This document shows positions 1 to 7,521 of a stretch of DNA of 64,000 nucleotides, piece by piece; positions within the stretch are counted from its first letter, which is position 1; each line of letters begins with the position of its first letter. The DNA comes from Hymenobacter sp. J193 (GTDB lineage: Bacteria; Bacteroidota; Bacteroidia; Cytophagales; Hymenobacteraceae). Made by a program: the position numbers and the translations under genes. Location of the stretch: the NCBI RefSeq assembly GCF_024700075.1, contig NZ_JAJONE010000001.1, positions 2,074,001 to 2,138,000 on the forward strand, read 5' to 3'. Below the pieces are notes generated by a model. That model searched no databases and had not been told where the DNA came from. It saw nothing but the letters and a program-made list of their open reading frames with translations.

Positions 1-1139
1 TGCTGCTGGCTGCCAACGCCAAGGCCCTGGACAACGGCGCCAGCTACGTCAACTCGGCCCTGTTTCAGGTGAACGAGCAGAAGTACTTCGCCAGCACCGA
101 CGGCTCCTACATCGACCAGGATGTGCACCGCATCTGGCCCACGTTCAACGTTACCGTTATTGACCGCGCCACCGGCAAATTCCGTTCCCGCGACGCCATG
201 GCCTCGCCCATGGGCCTGGGCTACGAGTACCTCACGCCTCGCGCCAGCGACAAGCTAATGGGCCCGCAGGGAACCGGCGTTATCGGCTACAAGCAGCGCT
301 ACGACATGCTGGAAGACGCAGCCCTGGCTGCCAAGCAGGCCAAGGAAAAGCTCACGGCTAAGTCTGTGACACCCGGCAAGTACGACCTCGTGCTCGACCC
401 CAGCCACCTGGGTCTGACCATCCACGAATCGGTAGGGCACCCTACGGAGCTGGACCGGGTGCTGGGCTACGAAGCCAACTACGCCGGCACGTCCTTCGCG
501 ACGCTCGACTGGAAAGCCAAAGGCCAGCCCTATGGCTCCAAGCTGGTGAACATTGTGGCCGACAAGCTGCAGCCCGGCACGCTGGGCGCGGTGGGCTACG
601 ACGACGAGGGCGTGAAAACCAAGAAGTGGGACATCATCAAGGACGGAAAGCTGGTGAACTACCAGAAAATCCGGGACCAGGCGCACGTCATGGGTCAGCA
701 GGAATCGGACGGGTGCTGCTACGCCGACTCCTGGAGCAGCGTGCAGTTTCAGCGTATGCCCAACATCAGCCTCCGCCCCGGCTCGGCCAAACTAAGCGTG
801 GACGAGATGATCAAGAACGTGGACAAGGGCATCTACATTGCGGGGGAAGGCTCCTACTCCATCGACCAGCAGCGCTACAACTTCCAGTTCGGGGGCAAGG
901 TGTTCTACGCCATTGAGAAGGGTAAAATTGCCGGCATGATTGAGGACGTTGCCTATCAGGCCAACACCCAGGAGTTCTGGGGCAGCTGCGCGGCCATCTG
1001 TGACCAGTCGGACTACCGCTTCCTGGGCACGTTCTTCGACGGCAAAGGCCAGCCCGGTCAGGTATCGGCCGTGAGCCACGGCTCCAGCACCACCCGCTTC
1101 AACGGCGTGAACGTCATCAATACCGCCCGGAAAATCTGA
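1..1139 (+). CDS. tldD: TldD-like metallopeptidase (5' end outside window)
   Basis: This is the C-terminal part of a TldD/PmbA-family protein; the frame is open to base 3, so the true start lies upstream. In known systems TldD pairs with TldE to form a cytoplasmic zinc protease that degrades unfolded peptides and matures modified peptides. The sequence shows HESVGH (about base 424), which matches the HExxxH zinc motif of TldD and marks this as the catalytic subunit. The partner, which lacks that motif, follows at 1708 on the same strand. The normal short intergenic gap of such pairs is widened here by a broken four-helix-bundle gene and repeat DNA, so tight co-translation is unlikely. A GTG at base 69 is a possible but improbable start, because coding similarity appears to continue upstream of it. 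Confidence 0.85.
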   Translation, partial: LLAANAKALDNGASYVNSALFQVNEQKYFASTDGSYIDQDVHRIWPTFNVTVIDRATGKFRSRDAMASPMGLGYEYLTPRASDKLMGPQGTGVIGYKQRYDMLEDAALAAKQAKEKLTAKSVTPGKYDLVLDPSHLGLTIHESVGHPTELDRVLGYEANYAGTSFATLDWKAKGQPYGSKLVNIVADKLQPGTLGAVGYDDEGVKTKKWDIIKDGKLVNYQKIRDQAHVMGQQESDGCCYADSWSSVQFQRMPNISLRPGSAKLSVDEMIKNVDKGIYIAGEGSYSIDQQRYNFQFGGKVFYAIEKGKIAGMIEDVAYQANTQEFWGSCAAICDQSDYRFLGTFFDGKGQPGQVSAVSHGSSTTRFNGVNVINTARKI

Positions 1140-1145
1140 TTTTCA

Positions 1146-1185
1146 ATGTGCTAATGTGGTAGAATGTGCTGACGTGCTAATGCTT
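1146..1185. repeat. Iterated-word repeat, left flank of four-helix-bundle pseudogene
   Basis: Repeated words of the form TGTGCTAATG / AATGTGCTGA occur seven bases after the tldD stop. The same words return in both orientations at 1570-1707, on the other side of the broken four-helix-bundle gene, so the gene is bracketed by one word family. Confidence 0.7.
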
Positions 1186-1199
1186 CAATCATTCCCTTT

Positions 1200-1572
1200 A
1201 TGGCCAACCCTTCCAGCAACAATCCTGTCTTGCAGCTAACTTTTGCGTTTTCGCTGCAAGTATTGGCTTACGTGGAGGAGTTGGAGAAAGTCCGGCGCTA
1301 CGTTATTGCGCAGCAGCTCCTGCGCAGCAGCTCCTGCGGAGCGGCACCTCCATTGGAGCCAATGTGCGGGAAGCCCAGCATGCGGAAAGCCGTGCCGACT
1401 TTATCCATAAATGCAAGGTTGCAGCGAAAGAAGCCAGCGAAACAGAATATTGGCTGCTCCTGTGCCAGCAAGCACCCAACTACCCTGATCCACCAGCCGA
1501 GATGCTGAGCCGCTGCTGGATATCTGCCGGCTGCTTTCCCGCATAATCAGCACCAGCAAAGCCAACGGGTAA
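1200..1572 (+). pseudogene. Four-helix-bundle protein (23S rRNA IVP family), frameshifted
   Basis: Read across frames, this encodes a four-helix-bundle protein of the family first noted in 23S rRNA intervening sequences; its biochemical role is unknown. The first 43 codons (from ATG 1200, including VLQLTFAFSLQVLAYVEEL) are in one frame. The core (RSGTSIGANVREAQHAESRADFIHK) is in the second frame and the tail (EPLLDICRLLSRIISTSKANG) in the third. The first break is a 14-bp exact tandem duplication at 1311-1338; removing one copy restores QQLLRSGTSIGANV. The second break is near 1500-1507. The reconstructed length, about 120 aa, is normal for the family. It lies between tldD and tldE and its stop codon TAA (1570-1572) is the first base triplet of a perfect 38-bp inverted repeat. 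A functional product would need two frameshifts, so I call it a pseudogene. Confidence 0.8.
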
Positions 1573-1657
1573 TGTGCTCATGTGACAGAATGTGCTGAGG
1601 TGCTAATGAAAGAACGACTATTAGCACCTCAGCACATTCTGTCACATGAGCACATTA
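1570..1657. repeat. Perfect 38-bp inverted repeat of iterated words
   Basis: The left arm is 1570-1607 and the right arm 1620-1657, with a 12-nt loop. All 38 positions pair. The arms are made of repeats of TGTGCT/AATG words. The left arm starts on the stop codon of the four-helix-bundle pseudogene, and related words continue to about 1704, next to the tldE start at 1708. Confidence 0.9.
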
Positions 1658-1707
1658 CCAACACATTAGAACATCAGCACATCCCCTCATTAGCACATTA
1701 ACATAAC

Positions 1708-3033
1708 ATGCCCATACTTTCCCAAGACGAAGCCCAGGCCATCCTGAAAAAGGTGCTGAGCTATTCGCAGGCCGATGAGTGCGCCGCCACCCTGCGCGGG
1801 CGCACCAGCGGCAACATCCGCTACGCCCGCAACACGGTAAGCACCGCCGGCCAGTCCGATAACGTGTCGCTAGCCGTGGAGTCGCGGTTTGGCAAGCGCA
1901 GCGGCACGGCCACCTGCAACCAGTTCGACGATGCCACGCTGCGGCGTTGCGTGCAGCGGGCTGAGGAAATTGCCCGCCTCGCCCCCGAAGACCCCGAGTA
2001 CGTAGCCATGCTAGGCCCGCAGCAATACCTGGTGCCTAAAGCCTACGCGGCCAGCACGGCCGCCATCACGCCCGACGTGCGCGCCCAGGCCGCCGCCGAC
2101 AGCATCACCATGTGTGAGGCCCGCAAGCTCACGGCCGCGGGCTTCCTGGAAGACGGCGCCAGCTTTACGGCCCTGCGCAACAGCAAAGGCCTCGAAGCCT
2201 ACGAGCAAAGCACAAACGTCGATTTTTCGGTGACGGTGCGCACCCCCGACGGTAAAGGCTCGGGCTACGCCGTGGCCGATTTCACCGACGTAAATGCCTT
2301 CGACGCCAAAGCCCTGACCAAGCGCGCTGCCGATAAGGCCGCGGGCTCGGTAAATACCAAGGCCTTGGAGCCCGGCAAGTACACCGTGATTCTGGAGCCG
2401 GCCGCCCTGGTATCGGATGAAGGCCTGCTCAACCGCCTGGTTTACGCCCTCGACGCCCGCGAGGCCGACGAAGGCCGCTCGTTCCTGAGCAAGAAAGGCG
2501 GCGGCACCAAGAAAGGCGAAAAGCTCTTCGACTCCCGCGTGACCATCTACTCCGACCCTCTCAACGCGCAGGTTCCCGGCAGCGTGTTCGATGGGGAAGG
2601 GCTGCCCGTGAAGCGCATGCCCTGGATAGAGAAAGGCGTGGTGAAAAACCTGTACTATTCCCGCTATTGGGCCGAGAAAAGCAAGGCCGAGGCTACGGCC
2701 TTTTCCGGCAACTTTATCATGGAAGGCGGCACGCAGAGCCTGGAGGAGCTGATTAAGGGCACGGCCAAAGGCATTCTGGTCACTCGCCTCTGGTACATCC
2801 GCGACGTGGACCCGCAGACCCTGCTCGTGACGGGCCTGACGCGGGACGGTACGTTCTACATCGAGAACGGCAGGATCAAGCACCCGATCAAGAACTTCCG
2901 CTTCAACGAGTCGCCTATCATCATGCTCAACAACATTGAAGCCATGGGCAAACCCCAGCGCCTCGGCGGTAACCTGGTGCCCCCGCTGAAGATTCGGGAC
3001 TTCACCTTTACCAGTTTGTCGGACGCGGTGTAG
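1708..3033 (+). CDS. tldE: TldE/PmbA-like subunit
   Basis: A 441-aa TldD/PmbA-family protein, the non-catalytic partner of the upstream TldD in the TldD/TldE protease. It has the family N-terminal domain with the RNTVSTAGQSDNVSLAV segment and the C-terminal barrel domain with SDPLNAQVPGSVFDGEG. The HExxxH zinc motif is absent: the equivalent segment reads LVSDEGLLNRLVYA. This is the expected difference between TldE and TldD. The length matches the family (about 440-450 aa). ATG 1708 is taken as start because MPILSQDEAQAILKKVL resembles family N-termini and the DNA before it is repeat. A degenerate second copy of its last 18 codons follows downstream at 3126-3182. Confidence 0.85.
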   Translation: MPILSQDEAQAILKKVLSYSQADECAATLRGRTSGNIRYARNTVSTAGQSDNVSLAVESRFGKRSGTATCNQFDDATLRRCVQRAEEIARLAPEDPEYVAMLGPQQYLVPKAYAASTAAITPDVRAQAAADSITMCEARKLTAAGFLEDGASFTALRNSKGLEAYEQSTNVDFSVTVRTPDGKGSGYAVADFTDVNAFDAKALTKRAADKAAGSVNTKALEPGKYTVILEPAALVSDEGLLNRLVYALDAREADEGRSFLSKKGGGTKKGEKLFDSRVTIYSDPLNAQVPGSVFDGEGLPVKRMPWIEKGVVKNLYYSRYWAEKSKAEATAFSGNFIMEGGTQSLEELIKGTAKGILVTRLWYIRDVDPQTLLVTGLTRDGTFYIENGRIKHPIKNFRFNESPIIMLNNIEAMGKPQRLGGNLVPPLKIRDFTFTSLSDAV

Positions 3034-3034
3034 C

Positions 3035-3113
3035 TGTCATTCCGAGCGAAGCGAGGAATCTGCGTTAGCCCCGCGTGGGTAACCCCAGATTCCTCACTGC
3101 GTTCGGAATGACA
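3035..3113. repeat. 28-bp imperfect inverted repeat (GTCATTCCGAGC type)
   Basis: Arms 3035-3062 and 3086-3113 pair except for a short central block. It starts two bases after the tldE stop. The GTCATTCCGAGC...GAGGAATCT pattern is of a type I know as an interspersed palindrome in Bacteroidota genomes. It separates tldE from a remnant duplicate of its own tail. Confidence 0.75.
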
Positions 3114-3125
3114 AGTGCTCTACTA

Positions 3126-3182
3126 GTCCCGGCGCTGAAGGTTCGGAGCTTCATCTTTAGCAGCCTCTCCGACGCGGCGTAA
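3126..3182 (+). pseudogene. Remnant of a second tldE C-terminus
   Basis: These 57 bases read VPALKVRSFIFSSLSDAA and a stop. They match the last 18 codons of the intact tldE at 2977-3033 (VPPLKIRDFTFTSLSDAV) at 12 of 18 residues. There is no start and no upstream homology; the repeat at 3035-3113 lies between the two tails. I read it as the leftover end of a lost tandem tldE paralogue or a very old partial duplication. Confidence 0.65.
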
Positions 3183-3199
3183 AAAATCGAGTGCAGAAC

Positions 3200-3230
3200 A
3201 GCCGGTATCCGCAGCGGGTACCGGCTTTTT
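3200..3230 (+). terminator. Rho-independent terminator downstream of tldE
   Basis: The arms AGCCGGTA and TACCGGCT pair around a short loop and are followed by a T tract (to 3230). The rest of 3231-3362 shows nothing I can identify. Confidence 0.75.
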
Positions 3231-3362
3231 CTTGTCGTGGTTGAGCTGCTTATCAGGTTAGCTTATATGGTAGCCGGTATAAAAGAAGGCGCCATGCTCC
3301 ATCTTATACCATCGCCGAATACCGTTGCACTAATCATCACGTCATTACCCTCACTAACTCAG

Positions 3363-3917
3363 CTATTGCTTGCGGTCAAAGCGGCCGTGCGTGATGGTAA
3401 TCGTCTTCCGAGGATCAAGAGTGCTGGCAGCCGTGAATTCGAACGTACCAGATGAAACAGGCTTAGTTAAGTAAGTAAGATCAACTTTGCCAGTATTATG
3501 TGTATCTGTCACATACACCTCACCCATACTATGACTCAATGAAAAAGTGGCATGATTGAAAATATATTGAGGGTCACCTTGCGGGTAATACAGAGTTGGC
3601 CGATTCAGTAAATAAGTGCCCGTCTTGCGCCCACGAATAAAGAGCATAACAGTAGCGTTTTCGCCTTTGTATTGGCCGTAGAGCTTCACATAAAACAGCG
3701 TATCAAACGCAAACCCGCCAGTGAGCGGCGGAATAGCACTGGGGCCAAGAATGCCACCGCTGGGCCAGCCAGTCGCCACAAAGGCCTGGCCATCAATCAG
3801 GCAACCGGCGGTATTCTTGCCTTCCTGCGTAGCCTTGGGCAAGGCGTCCAATTCTTCTTTCTTGCAAGCGGCTGTCAATACACTTGCGCAGATGGCCAGA
3901 TAGATAAGCTGTTTCAT
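3363..3917 (-). CDS. Small lipoprotein, DUF6252-like
   Basis: A 184-aa predicted lipoprotein of unknown function. The N-terminus MKQLIYLAICASVLTAAC is a signal peptide with a lipobox (TAAC), so the protein is probably anchored in the outer membrane facing the periplasm or surface. The mature part is beta-rich, with CLIDGQAFVATG near the start and SSGTFEFTA near the end. That layout resembles the DUF6252/DUF5025 group of Bacteroidota lipoproteins; this assignment is from memory of the pattern and is tentative. It is convergent with tldE and transcribed alone. Its base composition is visibly more A+T-rich than the neighbouring genes. Confidence 0.65.
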   Translation of the reverse strand: MKQLIYLAICASVLTAACKKEELDALPKATQEGKNTAGCLIDGQAFVATGWPSGGILGPSAIPPLTGGFAFDTLFYVKLYGQYKGENATVMLFIRGRKTGTYLLNRPTLYYPQGDPQYIFNHATFSLSHSMGEVYVTDTHNTGKVDLTYLTKPVSSGTFEFTAASTLDPRKTITITHGRFDRKQ

Positions 3918-4052
3918 CGTACTGACCGTTTACTACAGGAATAGACACGCAAATTCTAGCTGGCCGCAAAGCGCATGAAGGTATACGCATCACTAAGCCA
4001 GAGTAGTTTTTGCCTGGGATAATGCTGCTTGTTAATGAGGTACCACACGTCC

Positions 4053-4682
4053 CTACTTGCCCAGCTGAAACGCGGCATAGGCCTGAATCACGCGGTTTTT
4101 GAGCTGGGGGTCGTTGGCGCTGCGCACGTCTTTGTAGTTGGCAATATCGGTGAGGCCGGCGTTGAAGCGGCCGCCGATGCGCAGGCCCGCTGTCAGCTCA
4201 AGCTCCAGGCCGGCGCAGAGGCTGAAGTCCTTGCTGTTATACTGTTCTTTCACGTCTTTGCTGACGCTGCCATACGTGGCCTGCTGGCTGGCTGGGTCTA
4301 GCCCGAGGAAGGCCGTACCGGCCTGCTTGGCCGTGAGCAACACCCCAAACTGCGGGCCGGCCTGCAAGTGCAGCTTGCTGAGCTTAAGGTCGAGCAGGAT
4401 GGGCAGGTTCACGTACTGCAGCTTGGTGGCATAGTCTTCCTGTGCGTTCTTGAAGTCAGAACCCTGCACGGAGTACAGCAGCTCCGGCCGGATGGAAAGC
4501 GGCCCCACCACGTTGTAGACGTAGAACAGCCCGGCGTGGTAGGAGAACTGATAATTGGTGTTCTGGTTGATATCCTGCCCGTCGAGCACGGCCGCGTTGA
4601 CGCCGCCCTTGATACCAATCTGCGCCTGGGCTGCGCTGCAAGCCAGTAGGGCGCCCAGCAGCGTAAACAGTAGTTTTTTCAT
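4053..4682 (-). CDS. Outer-membrane beta-barrel protein, PorT-like
   Basis: A 209-aa protein with a clear signal peptide (MKKLLFTLLGALLACSAAQAQ) and the layout of the PorT-type outer-membrane barrel family (Pfam outer membrane protein beta-barrel domain 2). Diagnostic pieces are IGIKGGVN right after cleavage, LSIRPELLYSVQG, LQYVNLPILL, LHLQAGPQFGVLL and GGRFNAGLTDI, all typical strand segments of this family. The protein would sit in the outer membrane; its cargo or partner cannot be told from sequence. It is monocistronic, with its promoter region at 4683-4880 shared divergently with the DUF4159 gene. Confidence 0.75.
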   Translation of the reverse strand: MKKLLFTLLGALLACSAAQAQIGIKGGVNAAVLDGQDINQNTNYQFSYHAGLFYVYNVVGPLSIRPELLYSVQGSDFKNAQEDYATKLQYVNLPILLDLKLSKLHLQAGPQFGVLLTAKQAGTAFLGLDPASQQATYGSVSKDVKEQYNSKDFSLCAGLELELTAGLRIGGRFNAGLTDIANYKDVRSANDPQLKNRVIQAYAAFQLGK

Positions 4683-4884
4683 AGCTGAAAAAGAGAAAGT
4701 AGAAAAGTAAAGGTAGGCGGCCGATAGGGCAGAGTCAACAGGCCGGCTGCGGCCGGGCTGCCGCCTTCAACGCCGCGAAGCCGGGCGGCAGTGTGGTCCG
4801 ACTCGATTTTTTGGGCCATTTTGCGCGCCGCCGTGCCACCTCCGCCGGGCTTTGGCGTCTTTGCCGCACCGCGCTTTTTCCTAT

Positions 4885-5511
4885 ATGCCCGCTACCCCGT
4901 TCACCTTCGTGCGCCTTCGCTACCGCTCCGGCGACTGGGACGCCGTGGACGAGCGGATGCCCACCAACCTGCTGCATTCCCTTATTCAGTACACCAAAGT
5001 ACCCGTGAACCAGCGGGAGAAAGTCGTGTCCCTGGATTCGCCGGAGCTGTTCAACTACCCGTTCTGCTACCTCTCGGGCCACCGGCTGGTGCAGTTTTCA
5101 GCCCAGGAAAAAAAGAACTTCGAGCAGTACGTGCGGGCCGGCGGCTTCGTGTTCGTGGACGACTGCAACCATGACATCGACGGGCTGTTTGCGCGCTCCT
5201 TCGAGGAACAGATGCGCCAGTGCTTCGGGGCCGGAGCCCTGAAGAAGCTGCCCAAAACCCACGCCCTCTACTCCCAGTTTTTCAAGTTCCCGGAAGGGCC
5301 GCCGCCCACCGGCTTCGAGCTCAACGGCTGGGGCGACGACCTGGTGCACGACTACCTGAAAGGCATCGAGTTCAATGGCCGCCTGGGCGTGCTCTACTCC
5401 AACAAGGACTACGGCTGCGAGTGGGATTACGACTTCCGCAACAAACGCTTTCTGGCCGAAGATAACACCAAGTTCGGCGTCAATATTCTGCTGTATGCGC
5501 TGACGGCGTAA
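4885..5511 (+). CDS. DUF4159 domain protein
   Basis: A 208-aa protein of the DUF4159 family, a Rossmann-like fold related to glutamine amidotransferase-like domains; the function is unproven. Diagnostic segments are FTFVRLRYRSGDWD, SLDSPELFNYPFCYLSGH, GGFVFVDDCNHD, SNKDYGCEWDYD and the C-terminal FGVNILLYALT. Members I know usually carry a signal peptide, but here none is visible. ATG 4885 is preferred over a TTG at 4852 because family similarity begins just after it. DUF4159 genes commonly accompany MoxR/DUF58/BatA/DUF4175 operons, and that operon begins at 6357, beyond one inverted gene. It therefore probably belongs to the same functional unit. Confidence 0.75.
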   Translation: MPATPFTFVRLRYRSGDWDAVDERMPTNLLHSLIQYTKVPVNQREKVVSLDSPELFNYPFCYLSGHRLVQFSAQEKKNFEQYVRAGGFVFVDDCNHDIDGLFARSFEEQMRQCFGAGALKKLPKTHALYSQFFKFPEGPPPTGFELNGWGDDLVHDYLKGIEFNGRLGVLYSNKDYGCEWDYDFRNKRFLAEDNTKFGVNILLYALTA

Positions 5512-5521
5512 GTAAACGAGC

Positions 5522-6184
5522 CTAGAACCGGTAGCCCAGGCTCAACCGACCATCGAATACGGCTTTATTTCTTTCGTAGAACGTTTCCGTATCATAGGTT
5601 TCTCTATCGGAGGCCGCTGGCTGATCCAAGCGTTTCCAGGCCATAACGCCCCCGGATACATCCAGCAGCAGCCGGCCGGATGCCCCGATGGGGCACTGGG
5701 CCCCCACCAATACTCCGGCCCCACCCAGCCGGGACTTATAGTCGGCCATGTAGCCGAGCGTCTGGCGCACGGCCCGGTAGCTCACGGTGGGTGCCACGTA
5801 GATACCAGCCAAGCCCGTTTGCTTGCCCTGAAAAGCGTAGTAGCGGCCCTGCAGTGCCAGGCCCGTCAGGCGTGTATCGGGGGAGCCGCCATTCATCAGG
5901 AATTCCGCGCTGCCGCTGGTGCGTTTGCCTACCTGCCGCTCGTAGCCCACCAGTACCGGCAGCAGAAAGCGCGTGTCGTAATTAAGGGCGTTGTAGGCGA
6001 CATTCCGGGTGAGAATTCCACCTAAATCGAAGCGCACGGCATTGGGCAAACCGGGCCTGGGAGCGGGGGCCGGCGCTAGCTCCGACTGCGCCTGGGTACG
6101 CTGCGGGCTTAGCATAGCGCCCAGCAAAAACAGGAAAGCGGCACAGCGAGATGAGCTAAGACGGCGGGAATGGTTGTGTATCAT
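5522..6184 (-). CDS. Secreted outer-membrane-like protein, unknown function
   Basis: A 220-aa protein that I do not recognise by name. The N-terminus (RCAAFLFLLGAMLSPQRTQAQ) is a signal peptide. A proline/alanine-rich linker (APAPAPRPGLP) follows. The remainder alternates polar and hydrophobic residues as a small beta-barrel would: AVRFDLGGIL, FLLPVLVGYERQVGKRTS, ALQGRYYAF, GIYVAPTVSYR, AGVLVGAQ, and a last strand RLSLGYRF ending in Phe, as barrel substrates often do. This looks like a DUF3575-type outer-membrane protein. It lies tail to tail with the DUF4159 gene (10-bp gap) and divergent from moxR. Confidence 0.6.
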   Translation of the reverse strand: MIHNHSRRLSSSRCAAFLFLLGAMLSPQRTQAQSELAPAPAPRPGLPNAVRFDLGGILTRNVAYNALNYDTRFLLPVLVGYERQVGKRTSGSAEFLMNGGSPDTRLTGLALQGRYYAFQGKQTGLAGIYVAPTVSYRAVRQTLGYMADYKSRLGGAGVLVGAQCPIGASGRLLLDVSGGVMAWKRLDQPAASDRETYDTETFYERNKAVFDGRLSLGYRF

Positions 6185-6356
6185 GGCCCGAAGTAGATAG
6201 ATTGGCCTCCGCGTAGCAAACTATTCGCGGGCCAGATCAGACTTTAGCCAAAGCAAAAATCCCGCATAATGACTACCCGGGAAGCATCCTTTTGCTTTTT
6301 TTCGCGGACTTTGCCTCGCCTTCACCCCTCACTTTCTCTGACTTCCTACAACTGCA

Positions 6357-7334
6357 GTGACCGAACAAGACGTAACCCGCCTGCTGGCTAAGCTGCCCGT
6401 ACTCCGCCAGGAAATTGCCAAGGTGATTGTGGGCCAGCAGGCCGTGTTGGATGAAGTGCTGGTGGCCTTGCTGGCCGGGGGGCATGCCCTGCTGGAAGGC
6501 GTGCCCGGCCTGGCCAAAACCCTGCTGGTGCGCACCCTGGCCCAGGCCACCGACCTGCCCTTCCGCCGCATCCAGTTCACCCCGGACCTGATGCCCACCG
6601 ACATCCTGGGCACCGAAGTGCTGGAGGAAGACCACGGCACCGGCCGCCGTACCTTCACCTTCCAGCCCGGGCCCATCTTCGCCAGTCTGGTGCTGGCCGA
6701 CGAAATCAACCGAACGCCGCCCAAAACGCAGGCGGCGCTGCTGGAGGCTATGCAGGAAGGCCACGTGACCTACGCCGGTCAGGAGCACGCGCTGCCGAAG
6801 CCGTTTTTTTTACTGGCCACCCAGAACCCCATCGAGCAAAGCGGCACGTATCCGCTGCCCGAGGCCCAGCTCGACCGGTTTCTGCTTTACATCCACATTG
6901 GCTACCCCACCGAGCAGGAAGAGCTGGCGGTGCTGAGTGGCACCACCGGCACGGCGCGCGCCGAGGTGCAGCCGGTGCTGGGTGGCGAGGATGTGCGGCA
7001 GCTGCAGCAGCTGGTGCGGCAGGTGAGCATCAGCCCGGAGCTGCTGGGCTTTGTGAACCGGCTGGTGCGGGCCACACGCCCGGCTACTTCGACGGTGAAG
7101 TTTATTCAGGACTACGGCCGCTGGGGTGCCGGCCCCCGCGCCGGCCAGGCCCTGATTTTATGCGCCAAGGCCCGGGCCCTGCTGCAAGGCCGCTTCGCCG
7201 CTACCCTCGACGACTTGCACGCCCTGGCGCCCGCCGTGCTCCGCCACCGCGTGCTGCTCAACTTCAACGCCGAAGCCGACAACCTCACCCCCGATGACGC
7301 CGTGGCTGCCCTGCTGAAAGCGGTAGCAGTGTAG
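6357..7334 (+). CDS. moxR: MoxR family AAA+ ATPase
   Basis: A 325-aa MoxR-type AAA+ ATPase, a cytoplasmic chaperone-like ATPase that usually acts with von Willebrand-type partner proteins. The Walker A is GVPGLAKT (residues 48-55), Walker B is LVLADEINR (about 111-119), and the sensor region reads LLATQNPIEQSG. The length is normal. The start is GTG at 6357 (MTEQDVTRLLAKL). It heads a same-strand run with DUF58, BatA-like and DUF4175 genes, the standard cluster for this family. The 187-bp gap to the DUF58 gene contains nested repeats, so coupling to the rest of the operon may be altered here. Confidence 0.9.
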   Translation: MTEQDVTRLLAKLPVLRQEIAKVIVGQQAVLDEVLVALLAGGHALLEGVPGLAKTLLVRTLAQATDLPFRRIQFTPDLMPTDILGTEVLEEDHGTGRRTFTFQPGPIFASLVLADEINRTPPKTQAALLEAMQEGHVTYAGQEHALPKPFFLLATQNPIEQSGTYPLPEAQLDRFLLYIHIGYPTEQEELAVLSGTTGTARAEVQPVLGGEDVRQLQQLVRQVSISPELLGFVNRLVRATRPATSTVKFIQDYGRWGAGPRAGQALILCAKARALLQGRFAATLDDLHALAPAVLRHRVLLNFNAEADNLTPDDAVAALLKAVAV

Positions 7335-7335
7335 G

Positions 7336-7521
7336 GGGTAGTTTTTGGTGGTTAGTTTTTCGTTTTTCGCTCGAAAAGAAAAAGTGTCCCTGCTTACAGT
7401 GTGTTTGGAAATTGTCATGCTGAGCTTGTCGAAGCATGACGGAAACGACGTTTTTGCGAAATCCCAAACACGCTCTTAGTATTCACCGAAAAACAAAAAA
7501 CCAATAACGAAAAACGAACTC
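7336..7521. repeat. Nested repeat element between moxR and DUF58
   Basis: The outer arms at 7337-7369 and 7487-7520 consist of inverted GTTTTTCG/CGAAAAAC words. The left arm starts two bases after the moxR stop and the right arm ends one base before the DUF58 start. Inside lies a GTGTTTGG/CCAAACAC pair (7401-7408, 7464-7471). Inside that is a GTCATGCTGAGC...GAAGCATGAC palindrome (7414-7440). Confidence 0.8.
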
